From NCBI GenBank assembly GCA_022842245.1, contig JALHPZ010000002.1, positions 1 through 64,000 of the forward strand: DNA of 64,000 nucleotides, read 5' to 3'. Made by a program: the position numbers and the translations under genes. Source of the DNA: Gemmataceae bacterium (lineage in GTDB: Bacteria; Planctomycetota; Planctomycetia; Gemmatales; Gemmataceae). How positions within the stretch are numbered: position 1 is the first letter of the stretch; each line of letters begins with the position of its first letter. The notes beneath the pieces are model-generated. The model searched no databases and was not told the origin of the DNA. It saw only the letters and a list, made by a program, of their open reading frames with translations. Shown here piece by piece: positions 48,838 through 57,593 of the stretch.

Positions 48838-49893
48838 ATGCGCCGCGCTCGTTTTTCCGCACTGAACATGGAAGACCTCAACGATCGGCTCGTACCGGCA
48901 CAACTGGTCGATCTCACGACGGTCGATGCCGAGGCATTCGTCGCCGACGGCGCCATCGTGCGACAGGTCGACGCACAGCCCACAGGGACCGGGCATATCC
49001 ACTCGTTCGTGCGCCTGCAGGGAGCGGCTTCGGGCGGCGGTTCGGAACAGGGTTACAATACCTCCGCGCGGCCGCTGCAGTTCGACGAAAACAAAAGCCC
49101 TCAGTTCACCCGCAACGTCAAGCTTTCCCAAGTGCCCGTGGTCATGGAAAACGGAATCGCCTATCGCGAGTTTCTCCTGGATGTGAACCAGAAGTCGTCC
49201 GCCTCCCGGATTTCGCTCGACGACGTTCGCATCTTCACCAGCGGAGTCGAGAATCTGTCGGGTTACGACGCGGTCGCGAAGACCCTTTCGGGCTTGGCTC
49301 CTGTGTTCGACCTCGATGCCGCGGGCGACGTGACTGTTCTGCTGGATGCCCGGTTGAATGCCGGAAGTGGCTCAGGCGACATGGCGCTGCTGGTCCCGGA
49401 TGCCGCTTTTGCGAATTCGGACCAGAACGATTTCCTGTATCTCTACTCGCGATTGGGAGCCCGCGCGGGTGCCACCGCCAACGGCGGATTCGAGGAATGG
49501 GCCGTGCGCACCGGCGGCGGAACCACAAGCGGGGGCACCGGCAGCATTTCCGGCAGCGTCTGGCTCGATAACGATCTGAACGGCATCCGCGACGACTTCA
49601 ACGTCGGCATTCTCGGGGTCACGATTACGCTTCAGGGCGTCAACGATCTCGGACAGACGGTCGTCCTGACGGCCACGACCGACGCCGATGGCAACTACTC
49701 CTTCCAGAACTTGCGCCCCGGCACCTACACTTTGATCGAAACCCAACCCGACGACCTTCTCGACGGCACGGATTTCGTCGGGAGCCTCGGAGGAACCCTG
49801 TCCGGCACCGACAGCATCGTCGACATTCACCTCGGCGATGCCATGCATGGTCTGAACTACGATTTCAGCGAATGGTTCCTGTCGAATACGTAA
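48838..49893 (+). CDS. Secreted protein with one SdrD_B repeat
   Basis: 351 residues from ATG 48838, with GGGGAG 8 bases upstream. The N-terminus RRARFSALNMEDLNDRLVPA is the planctomycete 'LExRxxP'-type export region. A beta-rich domain occupies about 20-225. A single SdrD_B repeat (SISGSVWLDNDLNGIRDDFN, then ATTDADGNYSFQNLRPGTYT) covers about 238-320. It is far smaller than the 4824-residue relative at 21882. A cell-surface role is likely; a C-terminal anchor is not seen. Confidence 0.75.
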   Translation: MRRARFSALNMEDLNDRLVPAQLVDLTTVDAEAFVADGAIVRQVDAQPTGTGHIHSFVRLQGAASGGGSEQGYNTSARPLQFDENKSPQFTRNVKLSQVPVVMENGIAYREFLLDVNQKSSASRISLDDVRIFTSGVENLSGYDAVAKTLSGLAPVFDLDAAGDVTVLLDARLNAGSGSGDMALLVPDAAFANSDQNDFLYLYSRLGARAGATANGGFEEWAVRTGGGTTSGGTGSISGSVWLDNDLNGIRDDFNVGILGVTITLQGVNDLGQTVVLTATTDADGNYSFQNLRPGTYTLIETQPDDLLDGTDFVGSLGGTLSGTDSIVDIHLGDAMHGLNYDFSEWFLSNT

Positions 49894-50003
49894 AACCCGT
49901 CTCAGGAAGTCGGGGAATCGGGGCCGCGCGGTTGCCAGTGGCCGCCGCGCAGTCTAGGATAACGTTCTTCGAATTTTCCGAATCGGATTGTGGGAGTCGC
50001 GAT

Positions 50004-50090
50004 ATGGCAGGTCGCAGGCGGGGCACGGGGCGTCGGAAGGTCGGTCGCAAGAAACGCCGGATGCGGGCCAAGATTCGCCACCGCAAGTAA
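50004..50090 (+). CDS. 28-residue COX24/AURKAIP1-like basic protein
   Basis: The product is nearly all Arg/Lys/Gly, with KVGRKKRRMRAKIRHRK at the C-terminus. This matches the COX24/AURKAIP1-type motif of very small ribosome-associated proteins annotated in planctomycetes. GGGAG lies 9 bases before ATG 50004. It is below the size limit of most gene finders. It probably binds rRNA. Confidence 0.7.
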   Translation: MAGRRRGTGRRKVGRKKRRMRAKIRHRK

Positions 50091-50114
50091 TCGATTTCAC
50101 TGGCTAGACCAAAA

Positions 50115-50139
50115 GAAGCCCCGGCTGGACCGGGGCTTC
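50115..50139 (-). terminator. Intrinsic terminator between convergent genes
   Basis: A perfect 10-bp stem (GAAGCCCCGG/CCGGGGCTTC) with loop CTGGA. Read on the minus strand it is followed by TTTT and lies 14 bp after the stop of the gene at 50153. It may also stop plus-strand transcripts from 50004, although no T-run follows on that side. Confidence 0.75.
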
Positions 50140-50152
50140 ATGCGTTGGAGTG

Positions 50153-50635
50153 TTATCGGACCACTTCGTCCCGCTCATCCTCGTAATCGTGATCGTCGTA
50201 GGCGTCTTCCTCGCGATCCCACCGTTTGGCCGCCGCTTCCTTCTGTTTGAAGTCATAAACGTAATCCCGGACGCCGATCGGAGCTTCATGGGGCCGGAAG
50301 TCGGACCGCTCCGGTCGAACGGTGAACAGTCCGATCCCGGCGGCCAGCAGCACCGCCCCGCCGGTCACTGCCGGATCGATCCACCAATATTTTTGATGCA
50401 GTTTCTTACCGTCGACCACCCCTTGTCCGGCCACGATCGCGCGAATCGACTCGGCCGCTCCCGCCGACGTACCGATGAAGAAGCACATCGGGAGTTGAAA
50501 AAACAGAATCACGCCCATGAAGAAGTTCGCGGGCGTCCGAATCTCGTACCCGGCATAGTTCAATCGCTTGGCGACCATCCACCACAGGCCGATCCCCATC
50601 AGCATTACTTGTGTGCCCAACAAGAGCATCATCAT
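50153..50635 (-). CDS. Integral membrane protein of unknown function
   Basis: 160 residues from ATG 50635, chosen because GGGAGGGGG precedes it; a GTG at 50692 is in frame. Three membrane helices are visible at about residues 2-20, 35-55 and 88-108. A long acidic and basic cytoplasmic tail follows (REEDAYDDHDYEDERDE). No family recognised. Confidence 0.6.
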   Translation of the reverse strand: MMMLLLGTQVMLMGIGLWWMVAKRLNYAGYEIRTPANFFMGVILFFQLPMCFFIGTSAGAAESIRAIVAGQGVVDGKKLHQKYWWIDPAVTGGAVLLAAGIGLFTVRPERSDFRPHEAPIGVRDYVYDFKQKEAAAKRWDREEDAYDDHDYEDERDEVVR

Positions 50636-50782
50636 GGCCCGCCCCCTCCCGGCGATCGAGTTCGACCGTTCCGAAGTGTAGTTCACGGACACGTCCGCGC
50701 CAAACCCCCGGCCTGGACTTTCAATCGCAACGATTTTCCGCTATCCTTGCCTACCCGCCCCTTTCCACCTCGGTGCCATGCC

Positions 50783-51820
50783 ATGAATCGCTTGCGTCGT
50801 CCGTTCATGTTCGCCGTCGCCCTCCTGGCGATCGCCGCCGTGGGTCTTGTGGGCCAATCGGCGAAGCCGACGGGCGCGAAGCTCGCAGATGCCGCGAATG
50901 CCTTCCTGGGCACACTGCCCGCGGACCTGCGGGCGAAGGCCGTGTACGACTGGAAGGATCCGCACCGCACCACGTGGTACTTCACGCCGCAGCAGGACAA
51001 CGCGACGCGGACGTCCACTCGCAAGGGCGTGCCGCTTGAAAAGCTGAACGCCGGGCAGAAGGACGCCTTGATGCAACTCCTGAAGGCGGGCCTGAGCGCG
51101 AAAGGCTACGACCAGGCGACGACGATCATGAGCCTCGAAGGCATTCTTCTCGAACTGGAGGGGCCGAAGAGCGCGATGGTGCGCAACAAGGACTGGTATT
51201 TCGTAAGCGTTTTCGGCGAACCGTCCGCTACCGGGCTGTGGGCGTGGCGGTTCGAAGGCCACCATATGTCGATCAACATGACGCTGGACAAGGGTCAGGT
51301 GGTCGCGGCGACGCCGCTGATGTTCGGAGCGAACCCGGCCGAGGTGAAGTCCGGGGACAAGAAGGGTCTGCGGACGCTGCCGGAGATCGAAGACCTCGCG
51401 CGGGATCTGGTAAAGAGCCTTTCGAACGAACAGCGCACCGCGGCCAAGCAGGCGAAGGCGCTGCCGGAAATCAAGGAGAAGCAAGCCGACGCTGATGTCG
51501 GGAACCCGGTTGGCGTCGCCGCCGCCAAACTCACGGAGGCTCAGAAGAAGACGCTATGGAATCTAATCGAAGCCTACGCGAACCGGATCCCGTCCGACGC
51601 CGCCGCCGAGGAACTCGCCCGGGTCAAATCGGCCGGCTTGGACAAGGTCCACTTCGCCTACTCGGGCGATACCACGCCGGGGAAAGGCTACACCTACCGC
51701 GTCCACGGGCCGACCTTCGTGATCGAGTTCCTCAACCTCCAGGCGGACGGCGCGAAGAATCCGGCCAACCACATCCACAGCGCGTGGCGTCGGCTTCCCA
51801 AGGACTTCGAGGCGAAATAA
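50783..51820 (+). CDS. DUF3500 family exported protein
   Basis: 345 residues. A signal peptide (FMFAVALLAIAAVGLVGQSA) is followed by the DUF3500 body: AVYDWKDPHRTTWYFTPQ, LWAWRFEGHHMSINMTLDKG, and near the end FAYSGDTTPGKGYTYRVHGP and NPANHIHSAWRRLPKDFE. The histidines in GHHMSIN and NHIHS suggest a metal or haem site, but the biochemical role of the family is not established. Start ATG 50783. Confidence 0.85.
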   Translation: MNRLRRPFMFAVALLAIAAVGLVGQSAKPTGAKLADAANAFLGTLPADLRAKAVYDWKDPHRTTWYFTPQQDNATRTSTRKGVPLEKLNAGQKDALMQLLKAGLSAKGYDQATTIMSLEGILLELEGPKSAMVRNKDWYFVSVFGEPSATGLWAWRFEGHHMSINMTLDKGQVVAATPLMFGANPAEVKSGDKKGLRTLPEIEDLARDLVKSLSNEQRTAAKQAKALPEIKEKQADADVGNPVGVAAAKLTEAQKKTLWNLIEAYANRIPSDAAAEELARVKSAGLDKVHFAYSGDTTPGKGYTYRVHGPTFVIEFLNLQADGAKNPANHIHSAWRRLPKDFEAK

Positions 51821-51826
51821 GCCGGA

Positions 51827-54100
51827 TCACTTCGCAACGAGCAAAACGCGGAACCCGACCGTATTGAACGGCTGGTTCGGGTTCATCGCCTTGCGGGCGG
51901 CACTGCGGCAATCGGCCGCGGTGTCCGCCCAACTCCCGCCTCGCACCACTTTCTTCTCGCCCTTGCCCGGTCCGATCGGGTCGTTGCCGGGGCTGTCGAA
52001 ATAGAAGTACTCGTGGTACCAGTCGCCGCACCACTCGTCGACGTTGCCGTGCATGTCGTGCAAGCCCCAGGAGTTGGGCGTGGACCGTCCGACGGCGTGC
52101 GGCTGGCCCTGCCCTCCGGCCGCCGATTTGAAGTGCGCCTCCTTCGCCGACAACATCGCCCCGCACCAGTACGGCGTCGTCGACCCGGCCCGACAGGCAT
52201 ATTCCCACTCCGCTTCCGTCGGGAGCCGATACGTCCGCTCGGCGAGTGTTTCGTCCGCGAGCTGGCTCAATTTCTGGCAGAACTTTTCCGCATCGTGCCA
52301 GGTCACCGAATCGACGGGCAGGTCGCCGGCACCGCCCTGCACTTTGTGGAAGAACGAAGGGTTCTTCCCTTTCAATTTCTCGTATTGCCCCTGGGTAACC
52401 GGGTGGATCGACAGGTAGAACCCGTGCGTGATGCGAACGGGATGCTGGGGCGTCTCGTGCTGTTTGCGCCCTGCCTCCTCGTCGGTCGCGCCCATGTTGA
52501 AGGTCCCGGCCGGGATGTAGACGAAGGTCATCCCGAGGGAATTGCGCACTAGGCGAGGCCGGCCGTCGGATGACTTCTCGAGGAGAGCCGGAAAATTCTT
52601 GGAACCGCTGCCGCCGGTGCCAGGCACGGTCGGTCGGGTTCCATACTTGCCGCCGATGCCGCCGCCGCCAAGCAACGCCGCCGCGGCCGCGGCCGCGGCG
52701 TCCGGCTCCACCGTCTTGCCGCGCAATGTCACCACCGGCTTATGGCTGGCGGTACTCTGGTTCGTCAGCGAGATCAACTTCGAACCGTCCGGTTCCGCCG
52801 CCGGCGTCATCGCGGCGGCCGAGACCGCTTCGACTTTCAACAGGTCCGCGAGCGCCTTCGCGTCGCCCGGCCGGCGATCGGCACGCGTCGCCACGCACGC
52901 CGACAGCAACTTCGCCTGCGACGGGGTAAAACCGTACCGCGAGAATTCCTCCGCCCAGTCGTCCCCGACCGGCGCAGCCACGTGAGGGTCCCGCTTCAAC
53001 AATTGATACCAGATCACTCCGAGCGCATGCACATCGTCGCGGGTATCGGTCGATTCGTTCTTGTGCTGCTGCGGAGACGCGTAGAGCGGCGTATACGCCC
53101 CGCGATACGACAGCCGCAACTGCTCGCACTTCGACGTCTCGCCGTGCCGTGCCATTTCCAGCGAGCGCTCGGCTTCGATCTGACCCCAGCCGAAATCGGT
53201 GATCCACAACGAAAACTTACCCCCCTCACCGGGATGTACCAGCACGTTCGAAGGCTTCAGGTCGCGGTGCACGATCCCCTGTGCGTGTGCGCGGCCGACG
53301 ATCTCGGCGAGCCGGCGCACGATCTTCATCGCGGCTTCCGGTTTCGGCGCGTCGAACCGCCACTTCCATTCGTTCATCAGCCCCGTCAGGTCGTAACCGT
53401 ACACGAACGTGGATTCGAGGCAGGGCAACTCGCTGTCGAGATAAACGGCGCGCAGCGGGACGATCCCGTTCACCTCGTTCAGGTTGAATACCTTCACAAA
53501 CAGATCCTGGTTCGAACGGATCCGGGCGGCGGTCTCCGGATCGATGGCAAACTTCAGCGCGGCCGGGGCCTCCGCGGCGTCAGACGTGTCCTGCCCTAGC
53601 CAGACTTCGCTGCATTCGCCCAGCCCGCGCAACTCGGCGAGCTTCCAGTTGTCGAGGTGTTCCGGCGCGGTGCCCGCGCGGAAATGCGACCGCCGCGGCG
53701 GGAGGTAGGTCAGCAATTGTTCGGGCTTGTAGAACTCGAGCTTATCCGCCCCTGTCCGCCCCGACGGATCCGAGGGCCGGCGGAACATCTGCCTGACCGT
53801 CGCCGGCAGACTCAGCAGATAATCCACCAGGACGTCCTTGAAGGGGACCGGCTGCACCTGGCTCAGCCGCTCGATCATCTTGTCGAGGTGCTTGCGGTAG
53901 GCCGCGTCGTCGCACGAGGCCACGTCTTCGAGCGCATGCTGGATGTCCTCGGTGGGGCCATGCTTGCGGAGGTAGTCGAGGGCTACGCGGGCCACGTCCG
54001 CCATCACGTCGCCGTAGGCCATTTCACCAATCAACGCGCGACGGCCCTTTTCACAAAACGCCTGACCGATCGAATCCAGAAAGGTGTTGATGAGCGCCAC
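51827..54100 (-). CDS. Ser/Thr protein kinase fused to an FGE/SUMF1-like domain
   Basis: 757 residues. An unassigned helical N-domain occupies 1-110. A Hanks-type kinase domain lies at about 150-420, with Lys183 in ALKFAID, HRDLKPSN at 278-285 and DFG at 302-304. A linker rich in Ala and Gly follows, then an FGE-sulfatase domain from about 518 to the end (MTFVYIPAGTFNMGATDEEA, YRLPTEAEWEYACRAGSTTP, HGNVDEWCGDWY). Near the C-terminus only one Cys (DCRSAAR) lies where true formylglycine-generating enzymes have a catalytic pair, so that chemistry is doubtful. No membrane helix is seen. Planctomycetes have many such kinases; substrate unknown. Confidence 0.88.
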   Translation of the reverse strand: MALINTFLDSIGQAFCEKGRRALIGEMAYGDVMADVARVALDYLRKHGPTEDIQHALEDVASCDDAAYRKHLDKMIERLSQVQPVPFKDVLVDYLLSLPATVRQMFRRPSDPSGRTGADKLEFYKPEQLLTYLPPRRSHFRAGTAPEHLDNWKLAELRGLGECSEVWLGQDTSDAAEAPAALKFAIDPETAARIRSNQDLFVKVFNLNEVNGIVPLRAVYLDSELPCLESTFVYGYDLTGLMNEWKWRFDAPKPEAAMKIVRRLAEIVGRAHAQGIVHRDLKPSNVLVHPGEGGKFSLWITDFGWGQIEAERSLEMARHGETSKCEQLRLSYRGAYTPLYASPQQHKNESTDTRDDVHALGVIWYQLLKRDPHVAAPVGDDWAEEFSRYGFTPSQAKLLSACVATRADRRPGDAKALADLLKVEAVSAAAMTPAAEPDGSKLISLTNQSTASHKPVVTLRGKTVEPDAAAAAAAALLGGGGIGGKYGTRPTVPGTGGSGSKNFPALLEKSSDGRPRLVRNSLGMTFVYIPAGTFNMGATDEEAGRKQHETPQHPVRITHGFYLSIHPVTQGQYEKLKGKNPSFFHKVQGGAGDLPVDSVTWHDAEKFCQKLSQLADETLAERTYRLPTEAEWEYACRAGSTTPYWCGAMLSAKEAHFKSAAGGQGQPHAVGRSTPNSWGLHDMHGNVDEWCGDWYHEYFYFDSPGNDPIGPGKGEKKVVRGGSWADTAADCRSAARKAMNPNQPFNTVGFRVLLVAK

Positions 54101-54271
54101 GGGAGAGGCTCCTCGGTTCCCAATGAACCGTAGGGAGTGGAGGGGGGAGGAATGATGAGAATTCTAACCGGGCCGCGCCGTGCTCCACAAGCGCGAGAAG
54201 ATAGGGATTTTTCCGATTTCCCACGCACGGAAACTCGTCCGTCACCGGCCAACGTGCTACCGGCCATTCGA

Positions 54272-54946
54272 CTATGGCAGGAGAAACACGTTCGACACCT
54301 TCGCGCCCGTCGACGGTTCATTCTCGATCCAGATCTCGTACGACTGGTTCGGCGCACGCGGCGCCGCGACAATGTGCGCCTGCTGCGACGCCAGCATGCG
54401 CATCGTCGAATGGCCGGAACCACGTCCGTCGGTCGTCCGCCAGCAAATGCGATATCGACCCGTGGGCGGACGCGCGTCCGCCGTCTCGACGTCGATGGAA
54501 AAGCCCTGATTTGGAATCCAACCCGCGTTCGAGATTCGAAACTTGGCCCCCGGCGGCAAAGGGGTCGAGCCCGTAGACCAGCCGAAACCGAAAACGAAAA
54601 ACAGCCCGACCGACACGAGCAGCATCGTGAGCATCAATGCGGCGCCGAAGACAATCGGCGCGATCGCGTTCGGTTTGACGCGAGCTTTGTGGCGGATGGG
54701 GCGGTCGTCGTCGAAAGCGTATCCGTCGATGGTCCGGTCGTCGTCATCGTCGTCGTGGGGAACTTCCGACTCGCGGCGACGGCGCGGGCGGGGCGGTTCC
54801 AAGGACGGTGCCGAGGACGAAGCGTTGGTCGGATTTTCGACCGTAAACGAGTCTCCGCACTCCTCGCACCGGACCGAATGCCCCAGCAAATCGTCGCCGA
54901 CGACGAGTTTCGTCTCGCAGAACGGGCAACGGATCCGAATGTCCAT
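54272..54946 (-). CDS. Zinc-ribbon membrane protein of unknown function
   Basis: 224 residues. The N-terminal zinc ribbon is CPFCETKLVVGDDLLGHSVR followed by CEEC. A poly-Asp stretch comes next, then a membrane helix (IVFGAALMLTMLLVSVGLFF) and an outside domain of about 90 residues. The layout repeats that of the gene at 40894, so the two are probably distant paralogues. Confidence 0.7.
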   Translation of the reverse strand: MDIRIRCPFCETKLVVGDDLLGHSVRCEECGDSFTVENPTNASSSAPSLEPPRPRRRRESEVPHDDDDDDRTIDGYAFDDDRPIRHKARVKPNAIAPIVFGAALMLTMLLVSVGLFFVFGFGWSTGSTPLPPGAKFRISNAGWIPNQGFSIDVETADARPPTGRYRICWRTTDGRGSGHSTMRMLASQQAHIVAAPRAPNQSYEIWIENEPSTGAKVSNVFLLP

Positions 54947-54965
54947 GGACGCGAAGGCTCATCAA

Positions 54966-55682
54966 CTATCGGGATTTGGGCTTCGGCTTGGGTTCGGGCG
55001 GGCGACGGCCTTGATCCTGTCCCGTCGGACAATCCGATTTCAGCAGGCAATCCGTGCACCGCGGCTTTCCTTCGCGGCAGACCGTCGCGGCCAGGGTCGC
55101 GATCCGATCCGTGAACGCCTGTCCGGCCGACTTGGCCACCGCATGCTCCAGAGTGCCCCGGATCGACTCGAGATCTTCGTCTTCAGTTTCAATCACGCCG
55201 AGGCGTCGCATCACGCGCAGCGTCGGTTCGTCCAACGGAAGGGCGTGACCGCCGAGCGACCGCTGAATGACCCAGGCGACCGCAAAGTCGGTCATTCCCG
55301 TGAAACGGGCGAGTTGCTTCGCCGCCTGTTTCAACCCCTTCTTGTCGAGGTCGGTCAGGTCGAACGAGTAATACATTTCGAAGACGTATTGCAGAATCTC
55401 GCTGATCCGTTGCGCCTTGCGTCCGGCGTCGGGAACCCCCTTCAGGGCGTCCGCGATCTCCGGCACGGTGCTCACGCGCACTTCGTTCCAGTCGAAAAAG
55501 GTCCCTTTGAACCTGGCGAACGCCGCGTTGGCGCCTTCGGTCGTGTAGCCTTCCCGAACGATCGCGTAGAGAACTTCTTCCAGAACGGGACGCGGTTCCG
55601 GGACGCCCGCCGGCGGCAGTTTCTTATCGAGCAGCTTCAGCGACTTCGCGAGCAGGTCTTGCTTGTTCATGATCGCCAGCAT
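54966..55682 (-). CDS. Endonuclease III-like HhH-GPD protein with 4Fe-4S cluster
   Basis: 238 residues. The C-terminal CREGKPRCTDCLLKSDC gives the C-x6-C-x2-C-x5-C ligands of the cluster. The helix-hairpin-helix region (LARFTGMTDFAVAWVIQRSL) lacks the lysine of the canonical LPGVGxKTA, while the aspartate is kept in PLDEPTLRVMRRLG. It is therefore unlikely to be a normal bifunctional glycosylase/lyase. The tail is Pro/Lys-rich. It sits between rbfA and a zinc-ribbon gene. In-frame starts are ATG 55682 and ATG 55670, with no clear Shine-Dalgarno sequence. Confidence 0.75.
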   Translation of the reverse strand: MLAIMNKQDLLAKSLKLLDKKLPPAGVPEPRPVLEEVLYAIVREGYTTEGANAAFARFKGTFFDWNEVRVSTVPEIADALKGVPDAGRKAQRISEILQYVFEMYYSFDLTDLDKKGLKQAAKQLARFTGMTDFAVAWVIQRSLGGHALPLDEPTLRVMRRLGVIETEDEDLESIRGTLEHAVAKSAGQAFTDRIATLAATVCREGKPRCTDCLLKSDCPTGQDQGRRPPEPKPKPKSR

Positions 55683-55712
55683 GGCGGGAGGCTCACGGTT
55701 CGGCGGACGCGG

Positions 55713-56204
55713 TCACGGCGAACCGGGTTGCGGCGACCCGTCAGCGGGACCGGCAACGGGTTCGGATCGGGCCTCCTCCGAATCGTCCTCTTCGGCGGCG
55801 GCATCCTCGTCCCCTTCATCGGTATCCGTGGCCGGATCGTTGGCAACGTCAGAACCCTTCAATTTTGCCCGTTCTTCCGCCAGGATACGACTGATCTCCA
55901 CGCTTTTCTTGATCCCCTCGTCCAAAACGAACTGTATGACCGGCATAAACCGCGTCGCCAGTTGCTTCGCCACCTTGGACTGGATGAACCCGGCCGCGTG
56001 TTCCAGGCCGTACATCGCCAGTTGTTGCTGTTTTTCCGTACCCATAACGGAAACGTAGACCTTGGCGTGCTGCAGGTCGCCGGCCACCTCGGTGCGGGTG
56101 ACCGTGACGCCCTTGACACGCGGGTCCTTCAATTCGAACAGGATCGTGGTGCTGGCGACTTCGCGAATTACTTCGCCGATACGGGCCAGCCGGTGCGATT
56201 TCAT
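55713..56204 (-). CDS. rbfA: 30S ribosome-binding factor A
   Basis: 163 residues. RLARIGEVIREVASTTILFE, then DPRVKGVTVTRTEVAGDLQHAKVYVSV, and the helix with RFMPVIQFVLDEGIKKSVEI are the KH-type RbfA fold, which binds 16S rRNA during small-subunit maturation. The last 50 residues form an acidic Glu/Asp-rich tail not needed for the fold. It ends 30 bp before the endonuclease III-like gene, suggesting one transcript. Confidence 0.93.
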   Translation of the reverse strand: MKSHRLARIGEVIREVASTTILFELKDPRVKGVTVTRTEVAGDLQHAKVYVSVMGTEKQQQLAMYGLEHAAGFIQSKVAKQLATRFMPVIQFVLDEGIKKSVEISRILAEERAKLKGSDVANDPATDTDEGDEDAAAEEDDSEEARSEPVAGPADGSPQPGSP

Positions 56205-56335
56205 AATGCTCGTTTCAAGTCTCGGATTCTTTCGACCGTTCCATTCTATGGGAAAACGCGGACGCGATATCCGGCTTCTCCGGGATGCGACGACCGATCA
56301 AAAGGTTCGCGCGGGTCCGAATCCGGGATTTTGAT

Positions 56336-56364
56336 TTGGATTCGACTGGTCGGCCGGGTATAGT
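56336..56364 (+). promoter_or_regulatory. Sigma-70-like promoter of an orphan transcript
   Basis: TTGGAT at 56336-56341 and TATAGT at 56359-56364 are separated by exactly 17 bp. The predicted start is near 56371. The only plus-strand unit downstream is the small structured transcript ending at the terminator 56565-56592. Confidence 0.5.
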
Positions 56365-56370
56365 TCGATA

Positions 56371-56595
56371 CGGGTCGTGCGTCCGTGGCACGACGGACTG
56401 AAGGCCAAGGACGACTCCCATTGGTACGGAGCCGTCCGACGCGACATCATTCAGCGAAGGAGGTGATCCCTTGAGTAGTCCGTGTTACCAAGGTTTTGAG
56501 GCGGCGGCTGTCTGACAGCCGCAGACGGGCAGCTGTCTGCGACAGCCGCCTCCGCGATATCCGAGAGGCCCCGGGCGCAATCCCGGGGCCTCTTG
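56371..56595 (+). ncRNA. Candidate structured small RNA or leader unit of about 225 nt
   Basis: Between two minus-strand genes lies a self-contained plus-strand unit. A 7-bp hairpin comes first (GTCGTGC/GCACGAC near 56372-56392). Then AAGGAGG lies 8 bases ahead of a TTG-started 14-codon frame (56471-56515, MSSPCYQGFEAAAV). Inverted repeats overlap its end: GGCGGCTGTC 56503-56512 with GACAGCCGCC 56541-56550, and an alternative GCGGCTGTC/GACAGCCGC. A terminator closes it. The competing hairpins over a strongly initiated mini-ORF resemble a regulatory leader, but no gene follows in the same direction, so a small RNA or micro-protein gene is more likely. Not matched to a known family. Confidence 0.4.
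56565..56592 (+). terminator. Intrinsic terminator of the orphan transcript
   Basis: An 11-bp GC stem (GAGGCCCCGGG/CCCGGGGCCTC) with loop CGCAAT is followed by TTGTCATTT on the plus strand. On the minus strand no T-run follows, so its direction is plus. Confidence 0.7.
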
Positions 56596-56633
56596 TCATT
56601 TAAGCCAAATTCTTTGCCACCGAAGCCGTTCGA

Positions 56634-57032
56634 TCAACAACCGAATGCTTCCTTCTCGAATCGATTGCCGCGATACGCGTCTTCCCCGCGACGCCAGGCG
56701 AGGTAGCTCGCCAGAAAATACGCCGGCAGGAAAAACGGTCCCCAGCGTTCATACTGTCGGACATGGACATGCTCGTGGTCCCGGCACTCGTCGAGGCAAC
56801 GGCGATCCTGACCGAGAACGACATGGCCGAGCGTCAATGCCGCTGCGGGTCCGAGAAATCGAAGGAGGCCGGGCAAGCCGCGCCCGAGGATCCACTTCGC
56901 GAATCCACCATGGATTTCGACGACGCCCCGCACGACTTGCAGCCGTCCCCCGGTCAATAAGGTCGGCGGGACGGCGAGCAAGCCCAAAACCGTGTTGGGC
57001 GAGGCCCATAGGTAGGCCGCGAGGCGAAGCAT
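56634..57032 (-). CDS. Conserved hypothetical protein with HEHVHVRQYERWG motif
   Basis: 132 residues. The conserved C-terminal part CRDHEHVHVRQYERWGPFFL, then PAYFLASYLAWRRGEDAYR, is shared by small membrane-associated proteins of planctomycetes and some other bacteria. The HExHxH arrangement resembles a metal-binding site. The N-terminal half has one or two weak hydrophobic segments. Function unknown. Confidence 0.65.
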   Translation of the reverse strand: MLRLAAYLWASPNTVLGLLAVPPTLLTGGRLQVVRGVVEIHGGFAKWILGRGLPGLLRFLGPAAALTLGHVVLGQDRRCLDECRDHEHVHVRQYERWGPFFLPAYFLASYLAWRRGEDAYRGNRFEKEAFGC

Positions 57033-57047
57033 GCGGTCAACGGGACA

Positions 57048-57593
57048 TCACTCGATCTGAAACTCGCCGAGGCCGACGCAGCCCATCCGTTTTTCGTCCT
57101 TCGTCGCGGTGAAGCGCACGGAGCGCAACGTCGTGAGCTTGGTCAGGACCAAGTCGAAATCGTGTTTCTCCCCGGCGCTTTTCAGGTCATGCGACGCGAT
57201 GAGTTTGTCGTCCTTGTCGAGCAGTTCGATCTTCCCTTCGAGAACGAAATAGCCCTCGAGGTACTGGGGATCGCGGTTGACCAACACGGTGATCCGCTTG
57301 ACGGATAGGTTTTCGGGGAACGTGACTTTGATCGTGGGATTCCGGCCGTTCTGCGGGGCTTCGCCGTTGTTGGAATACCACGAGGTCTTTTCGTTGCCGT
57401 CAAAGAGGTGGCCGACGGGCCAGTTTTCCCACTCGGAACTGGCGGCGAGGGTGAGTTTTTCGCGGTGCGCCTTCACGATCGCGTTGGTGTTGGTTTCACC
57501 GACGACCGGCTTCACGGATTTGGGAACCGGGGCAGCCGAGAGATGGGCGGCGAGCAGAACCGAGACGAGCAAGGGCATGGCGAAACGGTCCAT
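57048..57593 (-). CDS. Exported discoidin-like (F5/8 type C) domain protein
   Basis: 181 residues. A signal peptide (MPLLVSVLLAAHLSAAPVPK) is followed by a beta-sandwich domain with HLFDGNEKTSWYSNNGEAPQ, IKVTFPENLSVKRITVLVNR and a final GLGEFQI strand, typical of discoidin-like carbohydrate-binding domains. GGAGGG precedes ATG 57593. A single-domain secreted binding protein; ligand unknown. Confidence 0.7.
   Translation of the reverse strand: MDRFAMPLLVSVLLAAHLSAAPVPKSVKPVVGETNTNAIVKAHREKLTLAASSEWENWPVGHLFDGNEKTSWYSNNGEAPQNGRNPTIKVTFPENLSVKRITVLVNRDPQYLEGYFVLEGKIELLDKDDKLIASHDLKSAGEKHDFDLVLTKLTTLRSVRFTATKDEKRMGCVGLGEFQIE

Noticed and set aside
51827..54100. True formylglycine-generating enzyme
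   Set aside because: The cysteine pair needed for catalysis is not seen, and no sulfatase gene is nearby.
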